Source: Flavobacterium buctense
Lineage (GTDB): Bacteria > Bacteroidota > Bacteroidia > Flavobacteriales > Flavobacteriaceae
Length of the DNA stretch: 64,000 bases
Reading direction: 5' to 3'
NCBI RefSeq assembly: GCF_014486695.1
Contig: NZ_JACTAB010000001.1
Location: forward strand, 62,001 to 126,000
Below, piece by piece: positions 25,472 through 33,760 of this stretch. The notes under the pieces are model-generated. The model saw nothing but the letters and a program-made list of their open reading frames with translations, searched no databases and had not been told where the DNA came from. How positions within the stretch are numbered: the first letter of the stretch is position 1; the number at the start of each line of letters is the position of its first letter. Made by a program: the position numbers and the translations under genes.

Positions 25472-25503
25472 CAAAGGTATAAAAAAAGCATTGGCAATAG
25501 CAA
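25472..25503 (-). promoter_or_regulatory. Promoter of the riboswitch-TonB receptor transcript
   Basis: On the minus strand TACCTTTG (25472-25479) matches TAnnTTTG, with TTG (25501-25503) 21 bases upstream. The riboswitch starts about 5 bases after the -7 box, placing it at the 5' end of the mRNA. Confidence 0.65.
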
Positions 25504-25566
25504 AATTCAATGATAATAAATGTGACAGAATTATTGCTATTGATTTTTGACATTGAAATTGAAATT

Positions 25567-25968
25567 TCAAAAATGTGGTTTTCTCCTATTCTGCTTGATT
25601 TCGGAAAGATTTCGTTTGGCTTTGATTCTTTTTTCGATGACTGAACGCGGAATCTTACTCGCTTTTCTTTTCTTCGGAACAATTAAAGATTTGTTGATTA
25701 GTTCCAAAAAACGTTTGGTCACAATGGTTTTGTTTTTAAGTTGGCTTCGGTCTTTGTCGCAGTTTAGGATTAAAATTTGTTCCGAAGTTAATCTGTTGGC
25801 CAATTTAGCCAAAAGCCATTCTTTTTCTTCAACTGTGAGTGCTTGCGAATTTTTTAAATCAAAAGTCAGCACTACTTTGGAGGACACTTTATTGACGTTT
25901 TGACCGCCTGCACCTGAACTTCTGACTGCTTTAAATTGAAGCTCGGCAAGTATGACCTCAGTTTTCAT
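25567..25968 (-). CDS. arfB: Ribosome rescue factor ArfB (ICT1/YaeJ family)
   Basis: Peptidyl-tRNA hydrolase that frees stalled ribosomes without a stop codon. The 133 residues contain the catalytic GGQ loop SSGAGGQNVNKVSSKVVLTFDL (~17-38) and a basic C-terminal tail (VPKKRKASKIPRSVIEKRIKAKRN) that enters the empty mRNA channel. This tail separates it from the longer release factors. The 5' end overlaps the DUF4301 gene by 11 bases, so it belongs to the same transcript. Confidence 0.94.
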   Translation of the reverse strand: MKTEVILAELQFKAVRSSGAGGQNVNKVSSKVVLTFDLKNSQALTVEEKEWLLAKLANRLTSEQILILNCDKDRSQLKNKTIVTKRFLELINKSLIVPKKRKASKIPRSVIEKRIKAKRNLSEIKQNRRKPHF

Positions 25969-27559
25969 ATTGGGGTTGGTGTGCCGGTTTTAATAAATCA
26001 TTTACAGTCTTCACCGGATTAAAAGTTACTAAGGGCACTTCTATAAAAACGGTAATCCATTTGGCCATAGCGCCATTCCACAAACCCGGTAGTTCGTAGC
26101 CTTTGATTTCTTTTCCTTTATTGTTTTTGTGAACAATAAAACCTGTACTGTGATCAACAAACTGTTTTAAATCAAACTTTTGACCTTTGTAATTTTTAGT
26201 TGCACAAACCAAATCCACCGGATTGAAATGAGTCGCTTTGGCTAATAGGCTCGTTTGTTCTGAATTATGAGAATCAACTTGAGCGCTTTCTACGATTTGC
26301 AATGAAACATTCCCTTTAAAACTTCTCACCCAAAATGGTCCGCCACCGGGTTCGCCTTCATTTTTTACCATTCCACAAATGCGAATCGGTCGGTTTAATT
26401 TGTTTTTAATGAAGTCGATTTTATGCTCCAAAGTATATTTATTGAAATCCTCCAACACGTCAATATTGAGTTTTTGCTTCATAAAATTGACAATGGAAGC
26501 AATAGTACTTTCTTTTATTTTTTGTTGATCAATATCGGTTAATATTTGAAAAATCTGTTCTTGTAATTCCAATAAAATTCCGGCTAATCCTTTTTTGTAA
26601 AGTGTAATTTCATCAATATGATTTTGAATTACGTTATCAATATTCTTGATGAAAATAATATCGGCCTCCAAATTGTCCAAATTATTAATTAGCGCGCCAT
26701 GTCCGCCCGGACGAAAAACCAACGTACCGTCATCATTTCTAAAAGGGTGATTATTAGAGCCAACTGCAATGGTATCGGTGCTTTTATCTTGGTAAGAATA
26801 GCTAACATTTAGCTTAGTATTTGATTTTTTTTCAACTTTGGCCTTTACTTCGCTGATGTTTTTTTGGAACAGCTCTTCATGATTTTCTGAAACCGTAAAA
26901 TGCAAATTTGAAACCGAGTTGGAGGTTGCGTAAAAGGCACATTCGTTTAAATGTTCTTCAACCGGTGTAGCGATATGGTCAGCATATTTGTGAAAGTTGA
27001 GCACTGCTTTGGGTTTGTTGGCAAAATCAAAATAATCGGTAGCCAACATCAATTTGATAAAGTGATAACTTTTTTCGTGTCTTTCGAGCGAATAATAATT
27101 GGCGTGAAGTTCTTTTAACTTTGATTTTATTTCATCATAAAAAGGAAACTTTTCGATACCGGCTAAGAAAATCGGAAGATTTTTATCTTTCTTTCGGTTG
27201 ATGTAAGCGTTAATGGTTTCGTTTTCGTGGTCGAATTCAATTAAAAACTCGCTCAAGAATTTAAACATTCTGCTTGCCGCTCCGGAAGCCGGAACAAACT
27301 TTTTAAGTTTAAGCGTTGATTTTTTTTGGTCGAAAAAGGCCGCTTGTTTTTGAAACTCTTCGTGGGATAATTTGACAATGCCATCGCCTATCGTAGCCGG
27401 TCTTTCTAAATAAATCTTTGGAATTCCGGATTGAAATAACAAAAGTTCTCCTTCAATCTTATCCAAAGCAATACCGTGCGCTTTGATTTGTTCAAAGTCG
27501 GTTTCCGTTAGTTTGTATTTTTTGGCTAAACTTTCTTTTCTTGTAAAATGCTCTTCCAT
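25958..27559 (-). CDS. DUF4301 family protein
   Basis: A 533-residue soluble protein of the DUF4301 family, found widely in Bacteroidota and without known function. Recognised by MEEHFTRKESLAKKYKLTE at the start and the conserved middle FVPASGAASRMFKFLSEFL, RNDDGTLVFRPGGHGALI, NLDNLEADIIFIKNIDNV, GMVKNEGEPGGGPFWV. The Gly-rich FRPGGHGALI and NEGEPGGGPF segments suggest nucleotide or sugar-nucleotide binding, but no catalytic role is established. The frame is open to 27709; the start at 27559 matches the family and limits the overlap with pnuC to 34 bases. Confidence 0.88.
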   Translation of the reverse strand: MEEHFTRKESLAKKYKLTETDFEQIKAHGIALDKIEGELLLFQSGIPKIYLERPATIGDGIVKLSHEEFQKQAAFFDQKKSTLKLKKFVPASGAASRMFKFLSEFLIEFDHENETINAYINRKKDKNLPIFLAGIEKFPFYDEIKSKLKELHANYYSLERHEKSYHFIKLMLATDYFDFANKPKAVLNFHKYADHIATPVEEHLNECAFYATSNSVSNLHFTVSENHEELFQKNISEVKAKVEKKSNTKLNVSYSYQDKSTDTIAVGSNNHPFRNDDGTLVFRPGGHGALINNLDNLEADIIFIKNIDNVIQNHIDEITLYKKGLAGILLELQEQIFQILTDIDQQKIKESTIASIVNFMKQKLNIDVLEDFNKYTLEHKIDFIKNKLNRPIRICGMVKNEGEPGGGPFWVRSFKGNVSLQIVESAQVDSHNSEQTSLLAKATHFNPVDLVCATKNYKGQKFDLKQFVDHSTGFIVHKNNKGKEIKGYELPGLWNGAMAKWITVFIEVPLVTFNPVKTVNDLLKPAHQPQYEN

Positions 27560-28143
27560 TCTAAATAGCCATAAATGGCAATGATTGTAAATAGTAAATA
27601 CTGCATGCTGGTAAACGAATAGCCTTTGGCAAAATACATTGGGATGGAGATAATATCGCCAATAATCCACAAAATCCAATTCTCTATTTTCCGTTTCGCC
27701 ATTAACCACATTCCGACAAAGAAAATTCCGGTAACGAAAGTATCAACGTAGGAAGTCCAGTGGGTAAATTTATCAAAAAATGTATAAACAATGACTACAA
27801 AAGCGATAGTTAACACAAATATGATGAGTGACCATTTTTTCTCTGCAGTATTCATTCTCGAAATAGGAAATTCGATTACATTATCTTTTTTTCTGGTCCA
27901 ATGATACCACCCGTATATACTCATGACGACGTAGTAAAAATTAATCATCATATCACCTAACAAAGACCATTTCCATAGCAAATATACATAAATCGCTGTG
28001 TTGATTATTCCTGTAGGAAATACCCAAATGTTGTCTTTTTTGGCAAACCACACACTTAATAATCCAAAAAATATAGCTCCCAACTCTAATACAATTTCGT
28101 AGTTTGGATAGTTTTCATATTGAGAAAATAGGAATTCTAGCAT
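27526..28143 (-). CDS. pnuC: PnuC/PnuT family vitamin transporter (likely thiamine)
   Basis: A 205-residue membrane protein with about seven membrane segments of the PnuC fold (SWEET-like facilitators for unphosphorylated vitamins). Typical segments: ELGAIFFGLLSVWFAKKDNIWVFPTG, MSIYGWYHWTRKK, and WLMAKRKIENWILWIIGDIIS with the family Trp/Asp pattern. Annotation tools would call it nicotinamide riboside transporter PnuC. The nearby TPP-riboswitch-controlled TonB receptor makes a thiamine-specific PnuT more likely, but the riboswitch is downstream and does not control this gene. Its start shares one base with the stop of the preceding gene, so it is coupled to the PcrB-type gene. Confidence 0.85.
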   Translation of the reverse strand: MLEFLFSQYENYPNYEIVLELGAIFFGLLSVWFAKKDNIWVFPTGIINTAIYVYLLWKWSLLGDMMINFYYVVMSIYGWYHWTRKKDNVIEFPISRMNTAEKKWSLIIFVLTIAFVVIVYTFFDKFTHWTSYVDTFVTGIFFVGMWLMAKRKIENWILWIIGDIISIPMYFAKGYSFTSMQYLLFTIIAIYGYLEWKSILQEKKV

Positions 28144-28856
28144 TAATCAAAAAAATTTAGATCATTTTCAAAAGCCGTTCCGATGACGACCATATCCGCT
28201 CCGGCAGTGAATGCCTCTTCGATTCCGTGTTTCGAACGAATGCCGCCACCAACAATTAAAGGCACAGAAATTCGTTTAGCCACCGTTGTAATCATTTCTA
28301 TGGGAACCGCTTTTTGTGCACCACTTCCGGCTTCGAGATAGATTAATTTATTTCCGATAAACTCTCCGGCTTTAGCAGTTTGGGCTACATAATCAAAATT
28401 ATTTCGGTCTAAGGGTTTGGTTTGACTAACTCTTTCTACTGCGGTTTCACTTCCGCTTTCAATAAGGATGTAACCGGTTGAGATGATTTCTAAGTTGGTT
28501 TTTTCTAAAACAGGTACGGCTTTAATTTGTTGCTCAACCAAGTACTCCGAATTTCTTCCTGAAAGTAATTGCAAAAACAAAATACCATCAGCTGCTGCGG
28601 AAATTTGGGTGGAGTTTCCCGGAAAAAGCAAAATTGGCAAATGCGAATTTTGTTTGAGAAAAAGGATCAATTCCTCTAAATGATTGCCTTCAAAAGAACT
28701 TCCGCCCACTAAAATATGGGTTGCCGGAGATTGACTGATTTTAGAAACCAAATTAGTGATGGATTCCAAAGTCAATTTATCAGGATCCAAAAGGATGGCT
28801 AATAGTTTTTGTTTTTGATGTTGGGCTTTTAGAATTTCTTGGTAAAGGTCTCTCAT
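28143..28856 (-). CDS. Geranylgeranylglyceryl/heptaprenylglyceryl phosphate synthase (PcrB-like)
   Basis: TIM-barrel prenyltransferase joining sn-glycerol-1-phosphate to a polyprenyl diphosphate through an ether bond. The 237 residues show LLAILLDPDKL, ILVGGSSFEGNHLEELI, ILLFPGNSTQIS, KLIYLEAGSGAQKAVP, VPLIVGGGIRSKHGIEEAF and DMVVIGTAFEND, all family motifs around the glycerol phosphate and diphosphate sites. Bacteroidota enzymes (group II) have been shown to make archaeal-type ether precursors in vitro, although their physiological product is unclear. One-base overlaps on both sides tie it to pnuC and the phosphopantetheinyl transferase. Confidence 0.93.
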   Translation of the reverse strand: MRDLYQEILKAQHQKQKLLAILLDPDKLTLESITNLVSKISQSPATHILVGGSSFEGNHLEELILFLKQNSHLPILLFPGNSTQISAAADGILFLQLLSGRNSEYLVEQQIKAVPVLEKTNLEIISTGYILIESGSETAVERVSQTKPLDRNNFDYVAQTAKAGEFIGNKLIYLEAGSGAQKAVPIEMITTVAKRISVPLIVGGGIRSKHGIEEAFTAGADMVVIGTAFENDLNFFD

Positions 28857-29485
28857 TATTTTTTTTCAAAAGCACACACAAAAGCATAGTTTTCGATAAA
28901 ATCAAAAAGAATATCAAAGTGTTCTACTTGGTTATTAAACCTCAATTCAACGGTACATTTTTCATCTGTCAAGGCAAAATCATTTTCAAAAATATGGTCT
29001 TTAAAACTGATTCCGACTTCATTTTTTATTTTAAATACTGATTCTTTGATGCCCCAAACTACAGTCGCTTTTTTTAACAAATCATCCTCTGAAAGGTTTT
29101 GCAAATGCTTTACATCCATAAATCTTGGAGCCAATTTCATCGTTTTTTCTTTTAGAATTTCTAAATCGGCACCAATATTGTCCTCACTCAAAACAATCAC
29201 CGAAAAATCATTGGAATGCGAGATGGAAATGTGTTTGCCGTCTTTTAAATGAGGCTTTCCAAACTCATCATAAAACAAATCAAAATCGGTGTAGCCGGCT
29301 TCCATCAATAGTCTTCTCACGCTGAGAAAACCTTTTTGGTGGCTTTCGGCTTTCATGCCTTCTAGTCTGGCTAATGAAACGTCTTTTAACGCCACTGTGC
29401 GAAAAAGTTCATCGAAAGTTTCGGTGATTTTCCAAACGTATAAATGCGTGGTTTCGTTTAAAGCTTTGATTTTTAGTAACGACAT
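28856..29485 (-). CDS. 4'-phosphopantetheinyl transferase superfamily protein
   Basis: Sfp-type enzyme of 209 residues that transfers phosphopantetheine from CoA to a carrier protein. Motifs: ISISHSNDFSVIVLS (~91-105), IGADLE (~109, Mg-binding Asp) and the helix VVWGIKESVFKIKNE (~143-157, Glu and Lys of the WxxKEA/S motif). It is the first gene of a tight run (PPTase, PcrB-like, pnuC, DUF4301, arfB) with overlaps between every pair. The target carrier protein is not evident here. Confidence 0.92.
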   Translation of the reverse strand: MSLLKIKALNETTHLYVWKITETFDELFRTVALKDVSLARLEGMKAESHQKGFLSVRRLLMEAGYTDFDLFYDEFGKPHLKDGKHISISHSNDFSVIVLSEDNIGADLEILKEKTMKLAPRFMDVKHLQNLSEDDLLKKATVVWGIKESVFKIKNEVGISFKDHIFENDFALTDEKCTVELRFNNQVEHFDILFDFIENYAFVCAFEKK

Positions 29486-29584
29486 GGGTAATTTTTTAAA
29501 TTATCTGTTTGTTTTTCAGAAAATTAAGTAGCTAAACAAATCACAAAAAAATAGAAAACGTTTTTTTAATTCTATCCTATTGTG

Positions 29585-29592
29585 TAATTTTG
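29585..29592 (+). promoter_or_regulatory. -7 element for ahcY
   Basis: TAATTTTG matches TAnnTTTG and lies 34 bases before the ahcY start. The -33 region is a T-run rather than a clear TTG. Confidence 0.5.
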
Positions 29593-29626
29593 CACCACTA
29601 TTTTAAAAAACAAATATACATAATAG

Positions 29627-30943
29627 ATGAGTACACAAACATTACCTTTTGTAGCTTACAAAGTTAAGGATATTAACTTGGCAGCTTGGGGAAGAAAAGA
29701 AATCGAATTGGCGGAAGCTGAAATGCCGGGATTAATGGCACTTCGCGCTGAATATGGTGCTAGCCAACCTTTAAAAGGCGCTCGCATTGCCGGATGTCTT
29801 CACATGACTATCCAAACGGCTGTTTTAATTGAAACTTTAATTGCTTTGGGTGCAGAAGTTACTTGGTCATCTTGTAACATTTTCTCTACTCAAGATCAAG
29901 CTGCTGCAGCTATTGCTGCTGCGGGAATTCAAGTGTATGCTTGGAAAGGTTTGGATGAAGAGTCTTTTGATTGGTGTATTGAACAAACTTTATTCTTTGG
30001 TGAAGACAGAAAACCATTGAACATGATATTAGATGATGGTGGAGATTTAACCAATATGGTATTCGACCGTTACCCGGAATTAATTCCTGGAATCAAAGGT
30101 TTGTCTGAAGAAACTACTACAGGAGTTCACCGTTTGTACGAAAGAATGAAAAACGGAACGTTATTCATGCCGGCTATTAACGTAAATGACTCGGTTACTA
30201 AATCTAAATTTGACAACAAATACGGTTGTAAAGAATCAGCTGTGGATGCGGTTCGTCGTGCTACCGATATTATGTTGGCCGGAAAAAGAGTAATCGTTTG
30301 TGGTTACGGTGATGTTGGTAAAGGAACTGCGGCTTCTTTCAGAGGTGCCGGTTCAATTGTTACGGTTACAGAAATCGATCCAATCTGTGCTTTACAAGCA
30401 GCTATGGATGGTTTTGAAGTGAAAAAATTAAACACGGTTATCAAAACTGCCGATATTATTATCACGACAACAGGAAATAAAGATATCGTTATGGGAAGCC
30501 ATTTCGAGCAAATGAAAGACAAAACTATCGTTTGTAACATTGGCCACTTTGATAACGAAATTGACATGGCTTGGTTGAACAAAAACTACGGTGCGTCAAA
30601 AATAGAAATCAAACCACAAGTAGACAAATATACCATCAACGGAAATGATATTCTTATTTTGGCTGAAGGTCGTTTGGTAAACTTAGGTTGTGCAACCGGT
30701 CACCCAAGTTTTGTAATGAGTAACTCCTTTACTAACCAAACTTTGGCACAAATCGAGTTGTGGACCAACAGTGCGGCTTACAATAACGAAGTGTATATGT
30801 TACCAAAACATTTAGATGAAAAAGTAGCGGCTTTACACTTGGCTAAATTAGGTGTTGAATTGGAAACCTTAAATGACGAGCAAGCGGCTTATATTGGCGT
30901 TGCTGTTGAAGGACCATACAAACCGGAGTATTACAGATACTAA
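29627..30943 (+). CDS. ahcY: Adenosylhomocysteinase
   Basis: NAD-dependent hydrolysis of S-adenosylhomocysteine to adenosine and homocysteine in the activated methyl cycle. The 438 residues include [23 protein letters not shown] (substrate site), [47 protein letters not shown], the NAD motif [24 protein letters not shown] segment ([12 protein letters not shown]), and the C-terminal [10 protein letters not shown] stem-loop terminator follows. Codon use is that of a well-expressed gene. Confidence 0.98.
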   Translation: MSTQTLPFVAYKVKDINLAAWGRKEIELAEAEMPGLMALRAEYGASQPLKGARIAGCLHMTIQTAVLIETLIALGAEVTWSSCNIFSTQDQAAAAIAAAGIQVYAWKGLDEESFDWCIEQTLFFGEDRKPLNMILDDGGDLTNMVFDRYPELIPGIKGLSEETTTGVHRLYERMKNGTLFMPAINVNDSVTKSKFDNKYGCKESAVDAVRRATDIMLAGKRVIVCGYGDVGKGTAASFRGAGSIVTVTEIDPICALQAAMDGFEVKKLNTVIKTADIIITTTGNKDIVMGSHFEQMKDKTIVCNIGHFDNEIDMAWLNKNYGASKIEIKPQVDKYTINGNDILILAEGRLVNLGCATGHPSFVMSNSFTNQTLAQIELWTNSAAYNNEVYMLPKHLDEKVAALHLAKLGVELETLNDEQAAYIGVAVEGPYKPEYYRY

Positions 30944-30947
30944 TCTG

Positions 30948-30985
30948 ATATTAAATTTCAGATTTTAAATATTAGATATAAACCC
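30948..30985. repeat. AT-rich dispersed repeat, copy 1
   Basis: ATATTAAATTTCAGATTTTAAATATTAG-type sequence just after the ahcY stop. It is about 90 percent identical over 38 bases to 56074-56112, 25 kb away in the dgt leader. It is itself a rough palindrome. Confidence 0.6.
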
Positions 30986-31010
30986 TTGCTGAAAAGTGAG
31001 GGTTTTTTTA
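30980..31010 (+). terminator. Terminator after ahcY
   Basis: AAACCCT (30980-30986) and AGGGTTT (30999-31005) form the stem, followed by T4. An imperfect second copy of the same sequence occurs at 31181-31210. Confidence 0.85.
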
Positions 31011-31180
31011 TTGGCTGATGTAAAGAAAATATTTATACTGAACACAATTTATCCTTAATAATTCTGTGTCAAAAATTTACTTTTAAAAATTTGACACAAT
31101 ATCTGTGGCAAAAAAAGAATTTTGGAAATTTTGACACAATTTGTGTTTCAAAATGCATTCTGAAATTGAAACAAAGCACA

Positions 31181-31210
31181 ACCCTTGCTGAGAAGTGAAG
31201 GTTTTTTATT
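31181..31210 (+). repeat. Second copy of the ahcY terminator sequence
   Basis: ACCCTTGCTGAGAAGTGAAG followed by GTTTTTTATT repeats 30982-31010 with two to three changes. The changes weaken the stem (CCCTT opposite AAGG), so it is a decayed duplicate. Confidence 0.65.
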
Positions 31211-31213
31211 TCA

Positions 31214-31285
31214 ATCCCGTTAGGGATTTAATATGGGGAGCAAAAATAATTTATGTAAAAGAAAAGTCCCGTTAGGGATGATATA
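31214..31285 (+). repeat. Stand-alone two-REP module (REPIN-like)
   Basis: Two hairpin words, ATCCCGTTAGGGAT at 31214-31227 and GTCCCGTTAGGGAT at 31266-31279, the first followed by T/TAAT and the second by GATAT. Spacing (52 bases) and flanks match the modules that surround the RAYT gene at 43531-43600 and, inverted, 44067-44136. No transposase is next to this copy. Confidence 0.75.
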
Positions 31286-31310
31286 CCAGACACAAAAGAC
31301 AAATCCTAAT

Positions 31311-31371
31311 TAGCCCCGATTGTAGTGGCACGAAGTATAACGGAAAGCGGGAACATGGAAACCAAGAAAGC
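31311..31371 (+). repeat. Dispersed intergenic element, copy B
   Basis: TAGCCCCGATtgtAGTGGCA, then TATAACGGAAAGCGGGA and AAGAAAGC: the same blocks in the same order as copy A (13208-13282, opposite strand), but without A's internal hairpin. Confidence 0.7.
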
Positions 31372-31425
31372 CCGAGCGATTCGCTCCTAACCCGAGCCAA
31401 AGGCTAACTGAGCGAAGCTAAACAA

Positions 31426-31453
31426 AAAACCCGCTCATTGCTGAACGGGTTTT
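31426..31453 (-). terminator. Terminator after rpmA
   Basis: AAAACCCG (31426-31433) pairs with CGGGTTTT (31446-31453). On the minus strand the stem is followed by TTTTTTG-type sequence. Confidence 0.8.
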
Positions 31454-31475
31454 GTATTTTAATAAGAGTTTGTTC

Positions 31476-31736
31476 TTATGCTTCGAAAGGAATTACAGAA
31501 ACAAATGATTTGTTGTCTGATTTCTTTTGAAACTTCACTACTCCGGCAACTTTTGCATGTAAAGTATGATCTTTACCCATGTAAACGTTTTCTCCCGGAT
31601 TGTGTTTAGAACCTCTTTGTCTAACGATGATATTCCCAGCAATAGCAGCTTGACCACCATAAATCTTAACACCTAAACGTTTCGATTCTGATTCTCTACC
31701 ATTCTTAGAACTACCGACACCTTTCTTGTGAGCCAT
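31476..31736 (-). CDS. rpmA: 50S ribosomal protein L27
   Basis: bL27, 86 residues. [28 protein letters not shown] is the classic N-terminus that reaches the peptidyl transferase centre, and there is no cleavable Firmicutes-type leader. Then [26 protein letters not shown]. It follows rplU by 19 bases and ends at a terminator. Confidence 0.98.
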   Translation of the reverse strand: MAHKKGVGSSKNGRESESKRLGVKIYGGQAAIAGNIIVRQRGSKHNPGENVYMGKDHTLHAKVAGVVKFQKKSDNKSFVSVIPFEA

Positions 31737-31755
31737 GACGTATAAGTTTTAAATA

Positions 31756-32196
31756 TTAGTTGTTTTCTTCTGTTGCTGGAGCTTCAGTGGTGGCTTTTTT
31801 CGCTTTTGGCGCTTTTGGCTCTGCTGCTGCTTTTTCAGCTTTTGGTTCTGTAGCTTTCTCAGCTTTAGCCGCTTTTTTACCGCCGGTTGCGCTGATACCT
31901 TCAATTACAATTTGAGTAAGATACTGTCTGTGACCGTTTCTTTTCTTGAATCCTTTTCTTCTTTTCTTTTTGAAAACGATTACTTTGTCTCCTTTTAAGT
32001 GTTGTAACACTTTGGCTTCTACTGAAGCACCTTCTATAGCTGGGGCGCCTAAAGTAATGTTGCCATTATCATCTAATAAAAGAACTTTGTCAAAAGAAAC
32101 TTTTGAACCTTCTTCATTAGCCAAACGGTGAACATAAACTTTTAAGTCTTTGCTAACTTTAAATTGTTGCCCTGCTATCTCTACGATTGCGTACAT
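31756..32196 (-). CDS. rplU: 50S ribosomal protein L21
   Basis: bL21 of 146 residues. The conserved part is ~1-103: MYAIVEIAGQQFKVSKDLKV, VSFDKVLLLDD, GAPAIEGASVEAKVL, FKKKRRKGFKKRNGHRQ. The rest is an Ala/Lys/Glu/Pro-rich tail (KAEKAAAEPKAPKAKKATTEA), a lineage-specific disordered extension. A perfect-spacing promoter lies upstream and rpmA follows. Confidence 0.97.
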   Translation of the reverse strand: MYAIVEIAGQQFKVSKDLKVYVHRLANEEGSKVSFDKVLLLDDNGNITLGAPAIEGASVEAKVLQHLKGDKVIVFKKKRRKGFKKRNGHRQYLTQIVIEGISATGGKKAAKAEKATEPKAEKAAAEPKAPKAKKATTEAPATEENN

Positions 32197-32228
32197 AACA
32201 ATGATGTTTAATTAATTTTTTAAGTGTG

Positions 32229-32258
32229 CAAATATACTACTATTTCTGTTACACGCAA
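32229..32258 (-). promoter_or_regulatory. Consensus promoter for rplU-rpmA
   Basis: On the minus strand TTG (32256-32258), exactly 19 bases, TATATTTG (32229-32236), about 33 bases before the rplU start. Confidence 0.85.
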
Positions 32259-32351
32259 CAGTATACTGAAAAAAGTTTATCGCTATCCTTCAAGGAATTA
32301 GACTTGGCAACAGAAATTTAGAGAATTCTAAAGATTTTAGAGAAAAAAAAG

Positions 32352-32359
32352 TACTTTTG
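32352..32359 (+). promoter_or_regulatory. -7 element for the M16 peptidase pair
   Basis: TACTTTTG matches TAnnTTTG, 62 bases upstream of the first M16 start. No convincing TTG at the -33 position. Confidence 0.45.
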
Positions 32360-32421
32360 GTGTAACAAAACTAAAGGTTAGTTAACTAACAAAACAATCA
32401 ACGAAAAAATTTCAATTTTTT

Positions 32422-33747
32422 ATGAAAAAATCATTAATTGCTTTAAGTTCATTGCTTATGCTTGGAGGAACAGCGCATGCTCAAAAGGTAGCTTTTGAAG
32501 AGTACGATTTACCTAATGGTCTTCACGTAATTTTACACAACGATCCATCGGCTCCAGTGGTAATAACGTCTGTAATGTACCATGTAGGTTCTAAAGATGA
32601 AAATCCGGAAAGAACAGGGTTTGCTCACTTTTTTGAACATTTATTATTCGAAGGAACTGAAAACATCAAAAGAGGTGAATGGTTTAAAATAGTAACTTCT
32701 AACGGAGGAACAAACAACGCCAACACTTCTGAAGACAGAACCTATTACTTCGAAGTTTTCCCTTCTAACAATACCGAATTAGGATTGTGGATGGAATCCG
32801 AAAGATTAATGCATCCGGTAATCAACCAGATTGGTGTTGATACTCAAAACGAAGTAGTAAAAGAAGAAAAAAGACTACGTGTTGATAACCAACCTTACGG
32901 AAATTTGATTGCCGAGGTTAAGAAAAACATGTTTAAAAACCATCCTTATCGTTGGGCCCCAATTGGTTCAATGGAACATTTAGATGCTGCAACTTTAGAG
33001 GAGTTTCAAGCGTTCAACAAAAAATTCTACACGCCAAACAATGCGGTTTTAGTAGTAGCAGGTCAAATTGACATCGCTCAAACTAAAGCATGGATTGAAA
33101 AATATTTTGGTCCAATTCCAAGAGGTGTTGAAATCAAAAAACAAACTTTCACAGAAGCTCCGATTACTGAAACCATCAAAGCAACTTACGAAGATCCAAA
33201 CATCCAAAAACCAATGATGGTAGCTGCCTACAGAATTCCATCAATGAAAACTCGTGAGGCGAGAGTTTTAGATATGATTTCTACTTACTTGAGCAATGGA
33301 AAAAGTTCAAAATTATACAAGAAAATTGTTGACGATAAGAAAATGGCTTTAGTAGTTGCCGCTTTCAATTACGCTCAAGAAGATTACGGACAATATATTC
33401 TTTACGGAATGCCGCAAGGCGAAAATACTTCGGCTGACTTGGTTAGAGAAATTGATGAAGAAATCGTTAAACTACAAACAGATTTAATATCTGAAAAAGA
33501 TTTCCAAAAATTACAAAACATCAATGAAAGTAATTATGTTAACAACAACGCCAGTATTGAAGGAGTTGCCGAAAATTTAGCCACTTACTACATGTTATAC
33601 GGAGATGTTAATTTGATCAATACTGAAATCGAAATTTACCGCTCTATCACTCGTGAAGAAATTAGAGATGCTGCCAAAAAATATTTAAATCCTAATCAAC
33701 GCTTGATTTTGGATTATGTTCCAGCCAAAGACAAAGCTCAAAACTAA
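32422..33747 (+). CDS. M16 family zinc peptidase (catalytic subunit)
   Basis: Exported pitrilysin/insulinase-family protease, 441 residues. Signal peptide MKKSLIALSSLLMLGGTAHAQ. The inverted zinc motif HFFEH is at ~70-74 (FAHFFEHLLFEGT), with the third ligand in NEVVKEEKR about 75 residues on. The C-terminal M16 half (PMMVAAYRIP, LSNGKSSKLYKKIVDDKKMA) completes one clam-shell unit. It is followed 13 bases later by a non-catalytic partner, the usual two-subunit arrangement. Probably periplasmic peptide degradation. Confidence 0.94.
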   Translation: MKKSLIALSSLLMLGGTAHAQKVAFEEYDLPNGLHVILHNDPSAPVVITSVMYHVGSKDENPERTGFAHFFEHLLFEGTENIKRGEWFKIVTSNGGTNNANTSEDRTYYFEVFPSNNTELGLWMESERLMHPVINQIGVDTQNEVVKEEKRLRVDNQPYGNLIAEVKKNMFKNHPYRWAPIGSMEHLDAATLEEFQAFNKKFYTPNNAVLVVAGQIDIAQTKAWIEKYFGPIPRGVEIKKQTFTEAPITETIKATYEDPNIQKPMMVAAYRIPSMKTREARVLDMISTYLSNGKSSKLYKKIVDDKKMALVVAAFNYAQEDYGQYILYGMPQGENTSADLVREIDEEIVKLQTDLISEKDFQKLQNINESNYVNNNASIEGVAENLATYYMLYGDVNLINTEIEIYRSITREEIRDAAKKYLNPNQRLILDYVPAKDKAQN

Positions 33748-33760
33748 GACTCAAAGTATC

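Larger units (their letters stand above)
31006..31475. other. Long gene-free spacer between ahcY and rpmA
   Basis: 470 bases with no gene. From left to right: an inverted repeat TGTGTCAAA (31065-31073) / TTTGACACA (31090-31098), with a further TTTTGACACAATTTGTGTTTCAAAA-like palindrome near 31130-31155; a second, weaker copy of the ahcY terminator (31181-31210); a two-REP module (31214-31285); dispersed element copy B (31311-31371); and the rpmA terminator (31426-31453). Confidence 0.8.

Noticed and set aside
27560..27709. The longer DUF4301 reading frame from 27709
   Set aside because: The extra 50 residues are out-of-frame pnuC sequence; the family starts at MEEHFTRKES.
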